Shown: positions 19,675 to 27,518 of the stretch, one piece after another
Layout of the letters: every line of letters starts with the position of its first letter
Position numbering within the stretch: the stretch's first letter is position 1
Assembly: GCF_009769735.1 (NCBI RefSeq)
Contig: NZ_WSRO01000002.1
Span: forward strand, 2,363,501-2,427,500
Length of the DNA: 64,000 nt
Source: Streptomyces sp. BA2
GTDB taxonomy: Bacteria; Actinomycetota; Actinomycetes; Streptomycetales; Streptomycetaceae
Reading direction: 5' to 3'
Program-made: the position numbers and the translations under genes
The notes under the pieces: generated by a model
The model's input: the letters and a program-made list of their open reading frames with translations, nothing else
The model's database searches: none
Told to the model about the DNA's origin: nothing

Positions 19675-19863
19675 GGTCGCGCCTTTCGAGTGAGTGGCCG
19701 GGTCGGCGCCTCGGAGGGGCGCGGACCTCAGACCATGACAATGTCGCCCGAATCGCCCCCTGTCGCCACTTGGCCCGATTGGTGGCCGTTCAACTATGGA
19801 CGCCGGGGGCACGGGTCCGCTTGCATGGAGGGGCCGTCAAGGCCACGCCTCGGGGGAGGCCGC

Positions 19864-20556
19864 ATGAAGCGCTCAGGCCCGCTCTACACGCTTCTCGGGG
19901 GGCTGCTGCTCGCCCTGTTCATGCTGTCGCTCAACGCGACTACAGGGACGGGCAATTCGTCGTACGGAGGGGATTCGCCCGGCGCCGCGTCGCCGGCGCC
20001 CACCTCCGCGAAGCCCACCGAGGGCACGCCGTCCGCCACTCCCACCGAGAGCCCGTCCGAAAGCCCGTCCCGGAGCCCGTCGAAGAGGCCTCCCGGGAAG
20101 TCCGAGTACGCGGGCCGCACGGCCGACGACGCCGCCGCGGTCTCCCTCTCGATCCGTGACGACAAGGCCATCGCGTACTACTGCAACGGCCGCGACGCGG
20201 AGGCATGGCTGAAGGGCGACGTCGAGGACGACGGCTCCATGCGTCTCACCGGCAAGAAGGGCGCGAAGCTGGACGGCACGCTCGCCGGGAACGCGGTTCG
20301 CGGCACGGTCGAGATCGACGAACAGCCACGGGACTTCACCGCCGCCAGGGCGAAGAAGCCCTCCGGCCTGTACCGCGCGACGACCGAGGTGCGCGGCGCC
20401 GAGATCGACGGCGGCTGGATCGTCCTGCCCGACGGGCAGCAGGTCGGGATCCTCAAGGAGGACGGCAAGCCGCGCAAGGCCCCGCGCCTCGACCCGGAGA
20501 CCGGCACCGTCCCGTTCGACGGCGGTGACCTCACCGCCCGCCCCGTCGTGCCCTGA
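19864..20556 (+). CDS. Secreted or membrane-anchored conserved protein, unknown function
   Basis: The 230-residue product has an N-terminal hydrophobic segment (LYTLLGGLLLALFMLSL, residues 7-23) with no clear cleavage site, probably a signal anchor. A Ser/Pro/Thr-rich linker with SPSESPSRSPSK repeats follows. The extracellular globular domain from about residue 80 (YAGRTADDAAAVSLSIRDDK; YYCNGRDAEAWLKG) seems beta-rich. The ATG at 19864 follows a GGGGGAGG ribosome site. It is upstream of the DUF6529-Rieske pair by 30 bases and may belong to the same operon and extracytoplasmic process. Confidence 0.8.
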   Translation: MKRSGPLYTLLGGLLLALFMLSLNATTGTGNSSYGGDSPGAASPAPTSAKPTEGTPSATPTESPSESPSRSPSKRPPGKSEYAGRTADDAAAVSLSIRDDKAIAYYCNGRDAEAWLKGDVEDDGSMRLTGKKGAKLDGTLAGNAVRGTVEIDEQPRDFTAARAKKPSGLYRATTEVRGAEIDGGWIVLPDGQQVGILKEDGKPRKAPRLDPETGTVPFDGGDLTARPVVP

Positions 20557-20586
20557 CCCCCGCTCCGCCCCGACCAGGGAGCCGCC

Positions 20587-21180
20587 ATGAGCGTCGATCC
20601 GAACGCCGCCACGCAGGGCGGCTTCACGCCGCCTCCCGCCGCGGGCGACCACCGTCGCCCGAGCGCCGCCCGCTATCTCGTGCCCGCCCTGGTCGCCGGG
20701 GCGGTCGCGGTCGGCCTCGGGGTGTACGGCAAGGCACACGACCCCGAGGGCACGGCCTTCAACCTCGCCGGGTTCAGCAGCACGAGCGCGGTGAAGTCCT
20801 GGTTGGGTACGACGGCGTTCGCCTTCGCGCTGGTCCAGGTCGTCTCGGCGCTCATGGTGTACGGGCGCCTGCCGGGGCCTTCCTGGTCGTCGGCGCTGCA
20901 CCGCTGGTCGGGCCGGATCGCGTTCCTGGTGTCGGTCCCCGTGGCGGTCCACTGTCTCTACGCCCTCGGGTACCAGACGTACTCGACCCGGGTGATGTGG
21001 CACTCGCTGCTCGCCTGCTTCTTCTTCGGCGCGTTCAGCGCCAAGATGCTGCTGCTCCGCTCGGAGAAGCTGCCCGGCTGGCTGCTTCCCGTGGTCGGCG
21101 GCCTGGTCTTCGTGGCCCTCACGGTGGTCTGGTGGACGTCGGCGCTGTGGTTCTTCCGTACGTTCGGGGTGACGACATGA
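20587..21180 (+). CDS. DUF6529 integral membrane protein
   Basis: This 197-residue protein has about five membrane helices (roughly 30-48, 72-92, 109-128, 138-156, 165-190). Three histidines, at 105 (LHRWSGR), 122 (VHCLYALG) and 139 (MWHSLLACF), are spaced 17 residues apart at or within helices 3 and 4 and could ligate haem b, as in cytochrome b561-like or ferric-reductase-like membrane proteins; this is my inference. The stop overlaps the start of the Rieske gene (ATGA), so the two products are likely partners in electron transfer across or at the outer face of the membrane. I recall this family being named DUF6529. Confidence 0.8.
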   Translation: MSVDPNAATQGGFTPPPAAGDHRRPSAARYLVPALVAGAVAVGLGVYGKAHDPEGTAFNLAGFSSTSAVKSWLGTTAFAFALVQVVSALMVYGRLPGPSWSSALHRWSGRIAFLVSVPVAVHCLYALGYQTYSTRVMWHSLLACFFFGAFSAKMLLLRSEKLPGWLLPVVGGLVFVALTVVWWTSALWFFRTFGVTT

Positions 21181-21644
21181 GCGACGCGGCCCCCTCACGG
21201 CGCACCGTCCTGGCCGCGGGCGGTGTGGTCGCGCTGACCGCCGGGTGCAGCAAGTACGGCGACGAGGGCGCGGAACCGGAGCAGCCGAAGTCACAGCCGC
21301 CCGCGGCGTCCTCCTCGCCGCCGAAATCCGGCGGGAAGGAGCAACCGCCTCCCAAGGCCGAGGAGTTGGCCAAGACCTCCGACATCCCGGTCGGCGGCGG
21401 CAAGGTCCTCAAGGACAAGAAGGTCGTCGTGACCCAGCCCGAAGAGGGCGACTTCAAGGCCTTCTCCGCGGTCTGCACGCACTCGGGCTGTACGGTCAGC
21501 GAGGTCGCGGACGGCACGATCAACTGCGCCTGCCACGGCAGCAAGTACCGCGTCGCGGACGCCTCGGTCGCGGACGGCCCGGCACCACGCCCGCTCGCTC
21601 CGGAGAGCATCAAGGTCACCGGAAATTCGATCACGCGCGGCTAG
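21177..21644 (+). CDS. Exported Rieske [2Fe-2S] protein
   Basis: The 155-residue protein starts with SRRTVLAAGGVVALTAGCSK: a twin-arginine motif plus lipobox (Cys about residue 24), so it is probably a Tat-exported lipoprotein. A Pro/Ser/Lys linker follows. The Rieske domain holds CTHSGC (Cys100, His102, Cys105) and CACHGS (Cys117, Cys119, His120), giving the full set of cluster ligands and the disulfide cysteines. It would carry an electron at the outer membrane face. It is translationally coupled to the DUF6529 membrane protein; no cytochrome bc genes are near. Confidence 0.92.
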   Translation: MSDAAPSRRTVLAAGGVVALTAGCSKYGDEGAEPEQPKSQPPAASSSPPKSGGKEQPPPKAEELAKTSDIPVGGGKVLKDKKVVVTQPEEGDFKAFSAVCTHSGCTVSEVADGTINCACHGSKYRVADASVADGPAPRPLAPESIKVTGNSITRG

Positions 21645-21666
21645 CCGGTAGCCGTACGCTCCCGGC

Positions 21667-22425
21667 ATGCACCGCCCCACGGACACCGACCTGGACCTCG
21701 TACGCGACCACACCGTCTACGCCTGCGTGATGGGCTCGCGCGCCTTCGGCCTGGCCACGGACGGCAGCGACACCGACCGCAGGGGTGTCTTCCTGGCCCC
21801 CACACCGCTCTTCTGGCACTTCGAGAAGCCGCCCACGCACGTGGAAGGCCCGGCGGACGAGCAGTTCAGCTGGGAGTTGGAACGCTTCTGCGAGCTGGCC
21901 CTGCGCGCCAACCCGAACATCCTGGAGTGCCTGCACTCCCCGGTGGTGGAACACGTGACGGACACCGGCCGCGAACTCCTGTCCCTGCGCGAAGCGTTCC
22001 TCTCCCGCCAGGCCCACACCACGTTCGCCCGCTACGCACTGGGCCAGCACAAGAAGCTGGAAGCGGACGTACGCGTGCACGGCGCCCCCCGCTGGAAGCA
22101 CGCCATGCACCTCCTGCGCCTCCTGACGAGCTGCCGCGACCTGCTGCGCACCGGCCAACTGACGATCGACGTCGGCGACGAGCGCGAGCCGCTGCTCGCG
22201 GTCAAGCGCGGCGAGGTGCCCTGGCGCGAGGTCGAGTCCTGGATGCGCCGCCTGGCCGAGGAGGCGGACACGGCGGCCACACGCACCCCGCTCCCCGCCG
22301 AACCGGACCGGGACCGCGTGGCGGACTTCCTGTTCCGCGTACGGCGAGCGTCAGCTCTGGAGCCGCACCCGAACGACGAGATCATGCAGGGCGTCGGACG
22401 CGGAGTGACCCCCAGGAAGCCCTGA
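21667..22425 (+). CDS. Nucleotidyltransferase-fold protein (COG3541/YcgL type)
   Basis: The N-terminus has the catalytic Pol-beta nucleotidyltransferase motif MGSRAFGL (about residue 22) followed by DGSDTDRRGV with the metal-binding Asp pair, then a helical region (FCELALRANPNILECLHSP). The 252-residue length is usual for this family. The reaction and target are unknown; such proteins may modify RNA or protein or act in toxin-antitoxin-like pairs. It faces and overlaps (75 bases) a decayed paralogue. No ribosome site stronger than a weak purine stretch is seen before the ATG at 21667. Confidence 0.8.
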   Translation: MHRPTDTDLDLVRDHTVYACVMGSRAFGLATDGSDTDRRGVFLAPTPLFWHFEKPPTHVEGPADEQFSWELERFCELALRANPNILECLHSPVVEHVTDTGRELLSLREAFLSRQAHTTFARYALGQHKKLEADVRVHGAPRWKHAMHLLRLLTSCRDLLRTGQLTIDVGDEREPLLAVKRGEVPWREVESWMRRLAEEADTAATRTPLPAEPDRDRVADFLFRVRRASALEPHPNDEIMQGVGRGVTPRKP

Positions 22426-22766
22426 GTCCGCCTGCGCCTGGTCCAGAACTCCGTGCAGCCGCTCCACATCGGCGGCCACGCGGCCGCGGTCCACGTCGGC
22501 GCCGCCGTGCTCGGCCTCGGCCGTGTGCGCCACCAGCGGCGAGAGCAGCTGCTCCAGGACGTAGCCGTTGTGCCGCAGCATCAGGCGCACGAACTTGCGC
22601 AGGTCGTGCGTGACGAGGTCCATCTCCACGCCCTCGTGGTCCCACATCCTCGTACGGGCCTCGTCGGGCTCCCGCAGCCCCACCAGATCGGCCACCGGCA
22701 GCAGGCGCACCCCGCGCAGATCGACGTCGGAGTCGCGTAGAGGTCGGGCCCCAGGTCGACAGTCAT
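22351..22766 (-). pseudogene. Degraded nucleotidyltransferase paralogue
   Basis: A start-like TVDLGPDL lies in one frame (ATG at 22766), while DSDVDLRGVRLLPVADLVGL, typical of the region just after the catalytic loop in the COG3541 family, is in another frame. The segment with the GSRAYGL-like catalytic motif is missing between them, an apparent deletion plus frameshift of 30 or more codons. The later blocks (DLVTHDLRKFVRLMLRHNGY; EQLLSPLVAHT) are well preserved, and the C-terminal end runs into the neighbour's gene. A catalytically dead protein from the 22773 frame (140 codons) remains possible. Confidence 0.65.
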
Positions 22767-22769
22767 GGC

Positions 22770-23771
22770 TCAAGAATCCCAGAGCGCCCCCAGCTCAAGG
22801 AGGTCCCCCCGGTACTCGATCCGCTCGGCCCACTCGGCGGGCCAGGCGGCAGCGCCCAAGTGGGCTCCCGCGAAGGCACCGGCGAGGCAGGCGATCGAGT
22901 CGGAGTCGCCGGAGGTGCAGGCGGCTCTGCGCAGGGCCGTCACGGGCTCGTCCACGAACTGCAGGAAGCACAGCAGCCCCGTGGCGAGCGCCTCTTCGGC
23001 GATCCAGCCCTCGCCCGTGGCCAGACAGGGGTCCGTCTCCGGGTTGGCGTCCCGCAGCGTGACCTCAAGGCGTTCAAGGACGGCAAGGCACTCGTCCCAG
23101 CCGCGTGCCATGAACGCGCCCGGCGTCGGATCGCCGCCGCGCGTCCACAGCTCGCCGAGCCAACGCCCGTGGTACGTCTCCCGGTTCTCGTACGCGTACG
23201 AGCGCAGCAGCCCGACAAGGCCCGTCGGCTCGGCGCCCTCCGCGAGCAGCCGTACGGCGTGCGCGGTGAGGTCCGACGCGGCGAGCGCCGTGGGGTGGCC
23301 GTGGGTGAGCGCGGACTGCAGCTGGGCCGCGCCCGCCCGCTGCTCGTCGCTCAGGCCGGGGGCGAGCCCGATCGGCGCGACACGCATGTTGGCGCCGCAG
23401 CCCTTGGAGTGCACCTGGCTCGCCTCTTCCCACGGCTTGCCGGTCTTCAGGAGGTAGCAGGCCTTGAGGCAGGTGTTGCCGGGGGCGCGGTTGTTCTCCG
23501 GTGACTGGTACCACTCCACGAACTCCTCGCGCACCGGCCGCTCCATCCGCTGGGGCCCGAGCAGTCCCCGGTCCATGGCGGTACGCAGGCCACGGCCGAG
23601 CGCCAGCGTCATCTGCGTGTCGTCCGTGACGATCGCGGGCCTCGGCAGCTCCATCTCCCGCCACGGCCCGCACTTGGCGAGGATCGACGGTACGTCGTTG
23701 AACTCGGTCGGGAAGCCGAGCGCGTCCCCCAGGGCGAGGCCTATGAGGGATCCGGTGGCGGCACGCTTCAT
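22770..23771 (-). CDS. ADP-ribosylglycohydrolase family protein
   Basis: This 333-residue ARH/DraG-type hydrolase has the metal-binding blocks GSLIGLALGDALGFPTEF near the N-terminus, VTDDTQMTLALGRGL (Asp-Asp-Thr) at about residue 50, and SGDSDSIACLAGAFAGA (the Asp-x-Asp-Ser/Thr dinuclear magnesium motif) at about 295. The family removes ADP-ribose from proteins or small molecules. The start overlaps the stop of the upstream Nudix gene (ATGA), so both enzymes act in ADP-ribose or NAD metabolism in one operon. Confidence 0.92.
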   Translation of the reverse strand: MKRAATGSLIGLALGDALGFPTEFNDVPSILAKCGPWREMELPRPAIVTDDTQMTLALGRGLRTAMDRGLLGPQRMERPVREEFVEWYQSPENNRAPGNTCLKACYLLKTGKPWEEASQVHSKGCGANMRVAPIGLAPGLSDEQRAGAAQLQSALTHGHPTALAASDLTAHAVRLLAEGAEPTGLVGLLRSYAYENRETYHGRWLGELWTRGGDPTPGAFMARGWDECLAVLERLEVTLRDANPETDPCLATGEGWIAEEALATGLLCFLQFVDEPVTALRRAACTSGDSDSIACLAGAFAGAHLGAAAWPAEWAERIEYRGDLLELGALWDS

Positions 23772-24505
23772 GAGGGCTGTCCTTCCGAGGGGATGGTCGC
23801 GGGGCGGAGCAACGGCGGGTGCAGCGACGTGGCCGGGCCCGCACGGTAGAGGGCCGCCGGTTTGCCACGGCCGCCCGTCAGGCGCGCGGCGCCGGGGATC
23901 GCCTCGACGAAGCCGGACGTGCCGAGCACCTTGCGGCGGAAGTTGGCCGGGTCGAGCTCGGCGCCCCACACCGTCTCGTAGACCTGCCGCAGCTCGCCGA
24001 GCGTGAACTCGGGCGGGCAGAAGGCGGTGGCGAGGCCGGTGTACTCGAACTTGGCGCAGACGCGGTCGTGGGCGTCGGCGAGGATCCGGTCGTGGTCGAA
24101 GGCGAGCGGCCCCTGGGTGCCGTACGGCAGCCACTCCGCGCGGGCCGCGTCGCTACCCGCGCGCACCGCGGGAGGGTCGGGGACGAGGGCCGCGAAGGCG
24201 ACCGAGACGACGCGCATCCGCGGGTCGCGGTCCGGTTCGCTGTAGGTGCGCAGCTGCTCCAGGTGGAGTCCGGCGCTGTCGGCGAGGCCGGTCTCCTCGG
24301 CGAGCTCACGTCCCGCGGCGGTCTCCGCGGACTCCTCCGGCAGCACGAATCCCCCGGGCAGCGCCCAGCGCCCCGCGTACGGCTCCTGACCGCGCTCGAC
24401 GAGCAGCGCGTGCAGGCGGCCCGCGCGGACGGTGAAGACGGCGAGGTCGACGGTGACGGCGAACGGCTCGAAGGCGTACTTGTCGTAGCCCTGGTAGCCC
24501 TGCAT
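23768..24505 (-). CDS. Nudix-domain regulator or ADP-ribose hydrolase (NrtR-like)
   Basis: The 245-residue protein has a Nudix domain (VDLAVFTVRAGRLHALLVE) with a complete Nudix box, G-x5-E-x7-REL-x-EE-x-GL, at about residues 52-75, so it may still hydrolyse ADP-ribose. The C-terminal part (LGELRQVYETVWGAELDPAN and FRRKVLGTSGFVE) resembles the winged helix of NrtR, a repressor of NAD-salvage genes that binds ADP-ribose. The ATG at 24505 has a very strong AAAGGAGG site. A palindrome just upstream suggests autoregulation. The downstream gene is a coupled ADP-ribosylglycohydrolase. Confidence 0.85.
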   Translation of the reverse strand: MQGYQGYDKYAFEPFAVTVDLAVFTVRAGRLHALLVERGQEPYAGRWALPGGFVLPEESAETAAGRELAEETGLADSAGLHLEQLRTYSEPDRDPRMRVVSVAFAALVPDPPAVRAGSDAARAEWLPYGTQGPLAFDHDRILADAHDRVCAKFEYTGLATAFCPPEFTLGELRQVYETVWGAELDPANFRRKVLGTSGFVEAIPGAARLTGGRGKPAALYRAGPATSLHPPLLRPATIPSEGQPS

Positions 24506-24518
24506 GGACCCCCCTCCT

Positions 24519-24541
24519 TTTATGGTCACGACGACTATAAA
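24519..24541. promoter_or_regulatory. AT-rich palindromic operator upstream of the Nudix operon
   Basis: TTTATGGTC-ACGAC-GACTATAAA is a near-perfect inverted repeat (8 of 9 positions pair) that stands out against the GC-rich background. It ends 13 bases upstream of the start codon of the NrtR-like gene, overlapping the expected promoter and ribosome site. Confidence 0.6.
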
Positions 24542-24570
24542 TGTGGGCAGGTGAACTCCGCAAGGCACAA

Positions 24571-24609
24571 AAAGGCGGCCGGCCCCTGCATCCGCAGGGA
24601 CCGGCCGCC
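24571..24609 (-). terminator. Terminator of rluB
   Basis: A 17-bp stem (one mismatch) with loop ATCC, pairing 24573-24589 with 24594-24610, is followed on the minus strand by TTTTTG. It lies 22 bases after the rluB stop. Confidence 0.85.
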
Positions 24610-24630
24610 TCAGCTGACCTCAGGGTTCGC

Positions 24631-25857
24631 CTAGAGGTCGACTTCCTGCATCAGCATGCCGACCTCGGTGTTGGACAGCCTGCGCAGCCATCCCGACTTC
24701 TGGTCGCCGAGCGTGATCGGCCCGAAGGACGTCCGCACCAGCCTGTCGACCGGGAAGCCTGCCTCCGCGAGCATGCGGCGCACGATGTGCTTGCGGCCCT
24801 CGTGCAGCGTCACCTCGACCAGGTAGTTCTTGCCAGTCTGCTCGACGACGCGGAAGTGGTCCGCGCGGGCGTACCCGTCCTCGAGCTGGATGCCGTCCTT
24901 GAGCTGCTTGCCCAGGTCACGCGGGATCGGGCCCACGATGTGCGCGAGGTAGACCTTCTTCACGCCGTACTTCGGGTGCGTGAGGCGGTGGGCCAGCTCA
25001 CCGTGATTGGTGAGGAGGATGACGCCCTCGGTCTCCGTGTCCAGGCGCCCCACGTGGAACAGCCGCGTCTCGCGGTTGGTCACGTAGTCACCCAGGCACT
25101 GGCGCCCCTCGGTGTCCTCCATGGTGGAGACGACACCGGCGGGCTTGTTCAGCGCGAAGAACTGGTACGACTGGGTCGCGACCGTCAGGCCGTCGACCTT
25201 GATCTCGTCCCGCTCCGGCTGGACCCGCAGGCCCTGCTCCATCACGATCTCGCCGTTGACCTCGACACGGGCCTGCTCGACGAGCTCCTCGCAGGCACGG
25301 CGCGAGCCGTAGCCCGCACGGGCGAGGACCTTCTGCAGCCGCTCGCCCTCCTGCTCGGCGCCCGGGAAGGTCTTGGGCGGGCTGACCTTCGGCTTGCCCG
25401 CGTAACGCTCGCGGTTGCGCTCTTCCTGCCGCGCGTCGTACTCGCGGGACGTGGAGGGAGCTCCCGCGCCGCGCCGGGTGCCCCTGTCCGAGCCCTGAGG
25501 CGCCCTGGGGCCGCCCTTGGCGCCGCCGCGTGCCGCCGCGCCACGGCCCTTCCGGGAGGCGTCGCCGCCTACGTCGTAGCGGCGCTCCTCGGGGCGGGGC
25601 TTGCTCTCACGCTTCGGCGCGGCCTGGTCGTCGCGCGCGCCACCGGCGCCGCGTCCCTGCCGGTCCGGGCTGTTGCCCGAGCCCCGGTAATCGCGGCCGC
25701 CACCGCTGTTGCCACGGCCACCACCGCTCGGGCGGCCGCCACCGCTGGGGCGGCCACCGCTGCTGGGGCGCCCACCGCTGCTGCCACGGCTGCCGCTGTT
25801 GCCACCACGGCTCCCGCCGTTGTTTCCGCTGCTGTTCCTGCCGTTGCTGCTTCGCAT
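24631..25857 (-). CDS. rluB: 23S rRNA pseudouridine synthase B with long Gly/Arg-rich tail
   Basis: From about residue 170 this is a canonical RsuA/RluB protein: an S4 RNA-binding domain (RLQKVLARAGYGSRRACEEL), a catalytic domain with the Asp block HVGRLDTETEGVILLTN, and EGRKHIVRRMLAEAGFPV. It isomerises a uridine in helix 89 of 23S rRNA. The first 165 residues are disordered and rich in Gly, Ser, Arg and Asn (SSGGRPSGGG repeats, then a charged Arg/Glu stretch), much longer than in E. coli RluB, and resemble RNA-binding RGG tails. The ATG at 25857 lies 11 bases after scpB, so they are co-transcribed. Confidence 0.93.
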   Translation of the reverse strand: MRSSNGRNSSGNNGGSRGGNSGSRGSSGGRPSSGGRPSGGGRPSGGGRGNSGGGRDYRGSGNSPDRQGRGAGGARDDQAAPKRESKPRPEERRYDVGGDASRKGRGAAARGGAKGGPRAPQGSDRGTRRGAGAPSTSREYDARQEERNRERYAGKPKVSPPKTFPGAEQEGERLQKVLARAGYGSRRACEELVEQARVEVNGEIVMEQGLRVQPERDEIKVDGLTVATQSYQFFALNKPAGVVSTMEDTEGRQCLGDYVTNRETRLFHVGRLDTETEGVILLTNHGELAHRLTHPKYGVKKVYLAHIVGPIPRDLGKQLKDGIQLEDGYARADHFRVVEQTGKNYLVEVTLHEGRKHIVRRMLAEAGFPVDRLVRTSFGPITLGDQKSGWLRRLSNTEVGMLMQEVDL

Positions 25858-25867
25858 CAAATTTCCG

Positions 25868-26542
25868 TTAGTCGGCTGTGTCCTGGGTGTACTCGTACCC
25901 CGGTGCGTCGGGCGCATCCGGGTCGAACGACGGAACGCCTTCCAGCGTCTCGGCCTCGATCGCCTCCGCCTCGGGGAGGAAGGGCGCGAGCTCCGGGAGC
26001 TCGTCCAGGCCACGCAGGCCCATCCGCTCCAGAAAGTAGTTCGTCGTCCTGTACAGGATCGCACCTGTTTCGGGTTCCGCGCCCGCCTCCTCCACCAGAC
26101 CCCGCTGGAGGAGCGTCCGCATCACGCCGTCGCAGTTCACTCCGCGCACCGCGGAGACCCGGGAACGGCTGACCGGCTGGCGGTACGCGACGACCGCGAG
26201 GGTCTCCAGGGCCGCCTGGGTGAGCCGTGCCTGCTGCCCGTCGAGCACGAAGCGCTCCACGGCTGCGGCGTACTCGGGCCGCGTGTAGAACCGCCAGCCG
26301 CCCGCCACTAGCCGCAGCTCGAAGCCCCGCTTCTGCACGGTGTACTCGTCGGCCAGCTCCCGCACCGCGTCGGCGACCTGCCGCCGTGGCCGGTCGAGGA
26401 TCTTGGCGAGGTGTTCCTCGGTGGCCGGTTCGTCGACGACCATGAGCACGGCCTCCAGGGCGGGCCGCAGCTCCAGATCGGCGACGGCACCCGCCAGGTC
26501 TCCCGCGGGGCTCGCGGGGGTCGCTGCGTTTTCCACGCTCAT
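25868..26542 (-). CDS. scpB: Segregation and condensation protein B
   Basis: ScpB is a small double winged-helix protein that binds ScpA and, with SMC, forms the condensin that organises and separates chromosomes. The first winged helix (LEAVLMVVDEPATEEHLAKI) and second (TQAALETLAVVAYRQPVSRS, then VRGVNCDGVMRTLLQRGLVE) are clear. The start overlaps the scpA stop (ATGA). The 224-residue length is usual, with an acidic C-terminal tail. Confidence 0.95.
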   Translation of the reverse strand: MSVENAATPASPAGDLAGAVADLELRPALEAVLMVVDEPATEEHLAKILDRPRRQVADAVRELADEYTVQKRGFELRLVAGGWRFYTRPEYAAAVERFVLDGQQARLTQAALETLAVVAYRQPVSRSRVSAVRGVNCDGVMRTLLQRGLVEEAGAEPETGAILYRTTNYFLERMGLRGLDELPELAPFLPEAEAIEAETLEGVPSFDPDAPDAPGYEYTQDTAD

Positions 26543-27501
26543 GTGGGCTTCTCCTCACTCACCGGCTCGGGCGCGCGGTCGAACTCGTCGGTCACCGTCG
26601 GCTGCCCGTCGCCGTCCCCGCCGGTCCACCGCACCATCAGCTCGCCCAGGGCGGCCTCCTGGTCGAGCTCCACGGCCTTCTCGCGGTACAGCTCCAGGAG
26701 CGCCAGGAAGCGGGCGACGACGGTGAGGGTGTCCCCCGCGTCCTCGACGAGCACCTGGAAGCTGACCTCGCCCCGCTCCCGCAGCAGGGCCACGACAAGC
26801 CCTGCCTGCTCCTGCACGGAGACCAGCGGGGCATGGATGTGGTCGACGTACACCTGGGGCTTCGCCCGGGGCTGCATCGCCTTCACGGCGAGCCTGGCGA
26901 ACCCCTCGGCGCCGATGCTGATGACGACCTCGGGCAGCAGCTCCGCGTGGTGGGCCTCCAGGCCGACGGTCCGCGGATAGCGCCGCGCCTCCTCTTCGAG
27001 CCGCCCGCTGAAGATGTCGGCGATCTGCTTGTACGCGCGGTACTGGAGCAGCCTCGCGAAGAGCAGGTCCCGCGCTTCGAGCAGCGCTAGGTCCGCCTCG
27101 TCCTCGACCTCGGCGGAGGGCAGCAGACGGGCCGCCTTGAGGTCGAGCAGGGTGGCGGCGACCACGAGGAACTCGGTGGTCTGATCCAGGTCCCAGTCGG
27201 GCCCCATGGCGCGGATGTGCGCCATGAACTCGTCGGTCACCGTGGAGAGCGCGACTTCGGTGACGTCCATCTTGTGCTTCGAGATGAGCTGAAGCAGCAG
27301 ATCGAAGGGGCCCTCGAAATTGGCGAGCCGGACCTTGAACCGCCCGTCGTCCGGCTCAGAAGCTGGCGGCTCAGGTTCGGCAGCTGACGGCTCCGGTTCG
27401 GGAGCTGCCGCCTCAGGTTCCGGCTCCGCCGGAGCCGCCCCGGGGCCACGCCCCAGCGCACGCCGACGGACGGCCGGTGCGGAATCGTCGTTCAGGGGCA
27501 T
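26539..27501 (-). CDS. scpA: Segregation and condensation protein A
   Basis: ScpA is the kleisin of the SMC-ScpAB condensin and bridges the SMC heads. The conserved start of the domain, FKVRLANFEGPFDLLLQLI, is at about residue 55, and AATLLDLKAARLLP follows. The first 50 residues form a Pro/Glu-rich (EPEPEAAAPEPEPS) extension not found in Bacillus. It is coupled to scpB and lies 17 bases after the ribbon-helix-helix gene. The smc gene itself is not in this window. Confidence 0.95.
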   Translation of the reverse strand: MPLNDDSAPAVRRRALGRGPGAAPAEPEPEAAAPEPEPSAAEPEPPASEPDDGRFKVRLANFEGPFDLLLQLISKHKMDVTEVALSTVTDEFMAHIRAMGPDWDLDQTTEFLVVAATLLDLKAARLLPSAEVEDEADLALLEARDLLFARLLQYRAYKQIADIFSGRLEEEARRYPRTVGLEAHHAELLPEVVISIGAEGFARLAVKAMQPRAKPQVYVDHIHAPLVSVQEQAGLVVALLRERGEVSFQVLVEDAGDTLTVVARFLALLELYREKAVELDQEAALGELMVRWTGGDGDGQPTVTDEFDRAPEPVSEEKPT

Positions 27502-27518
27502 CGGCGGGAACGCTACCG

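Noticed and set aside
18850..19863. In-frame N-terminal extension of the secreted protein at 19864
   Set aside because: The extension is antisense to aroH and the YidB gene; the ATG at 19864 has a strong ribosome site and begins the signal-anchor segment.
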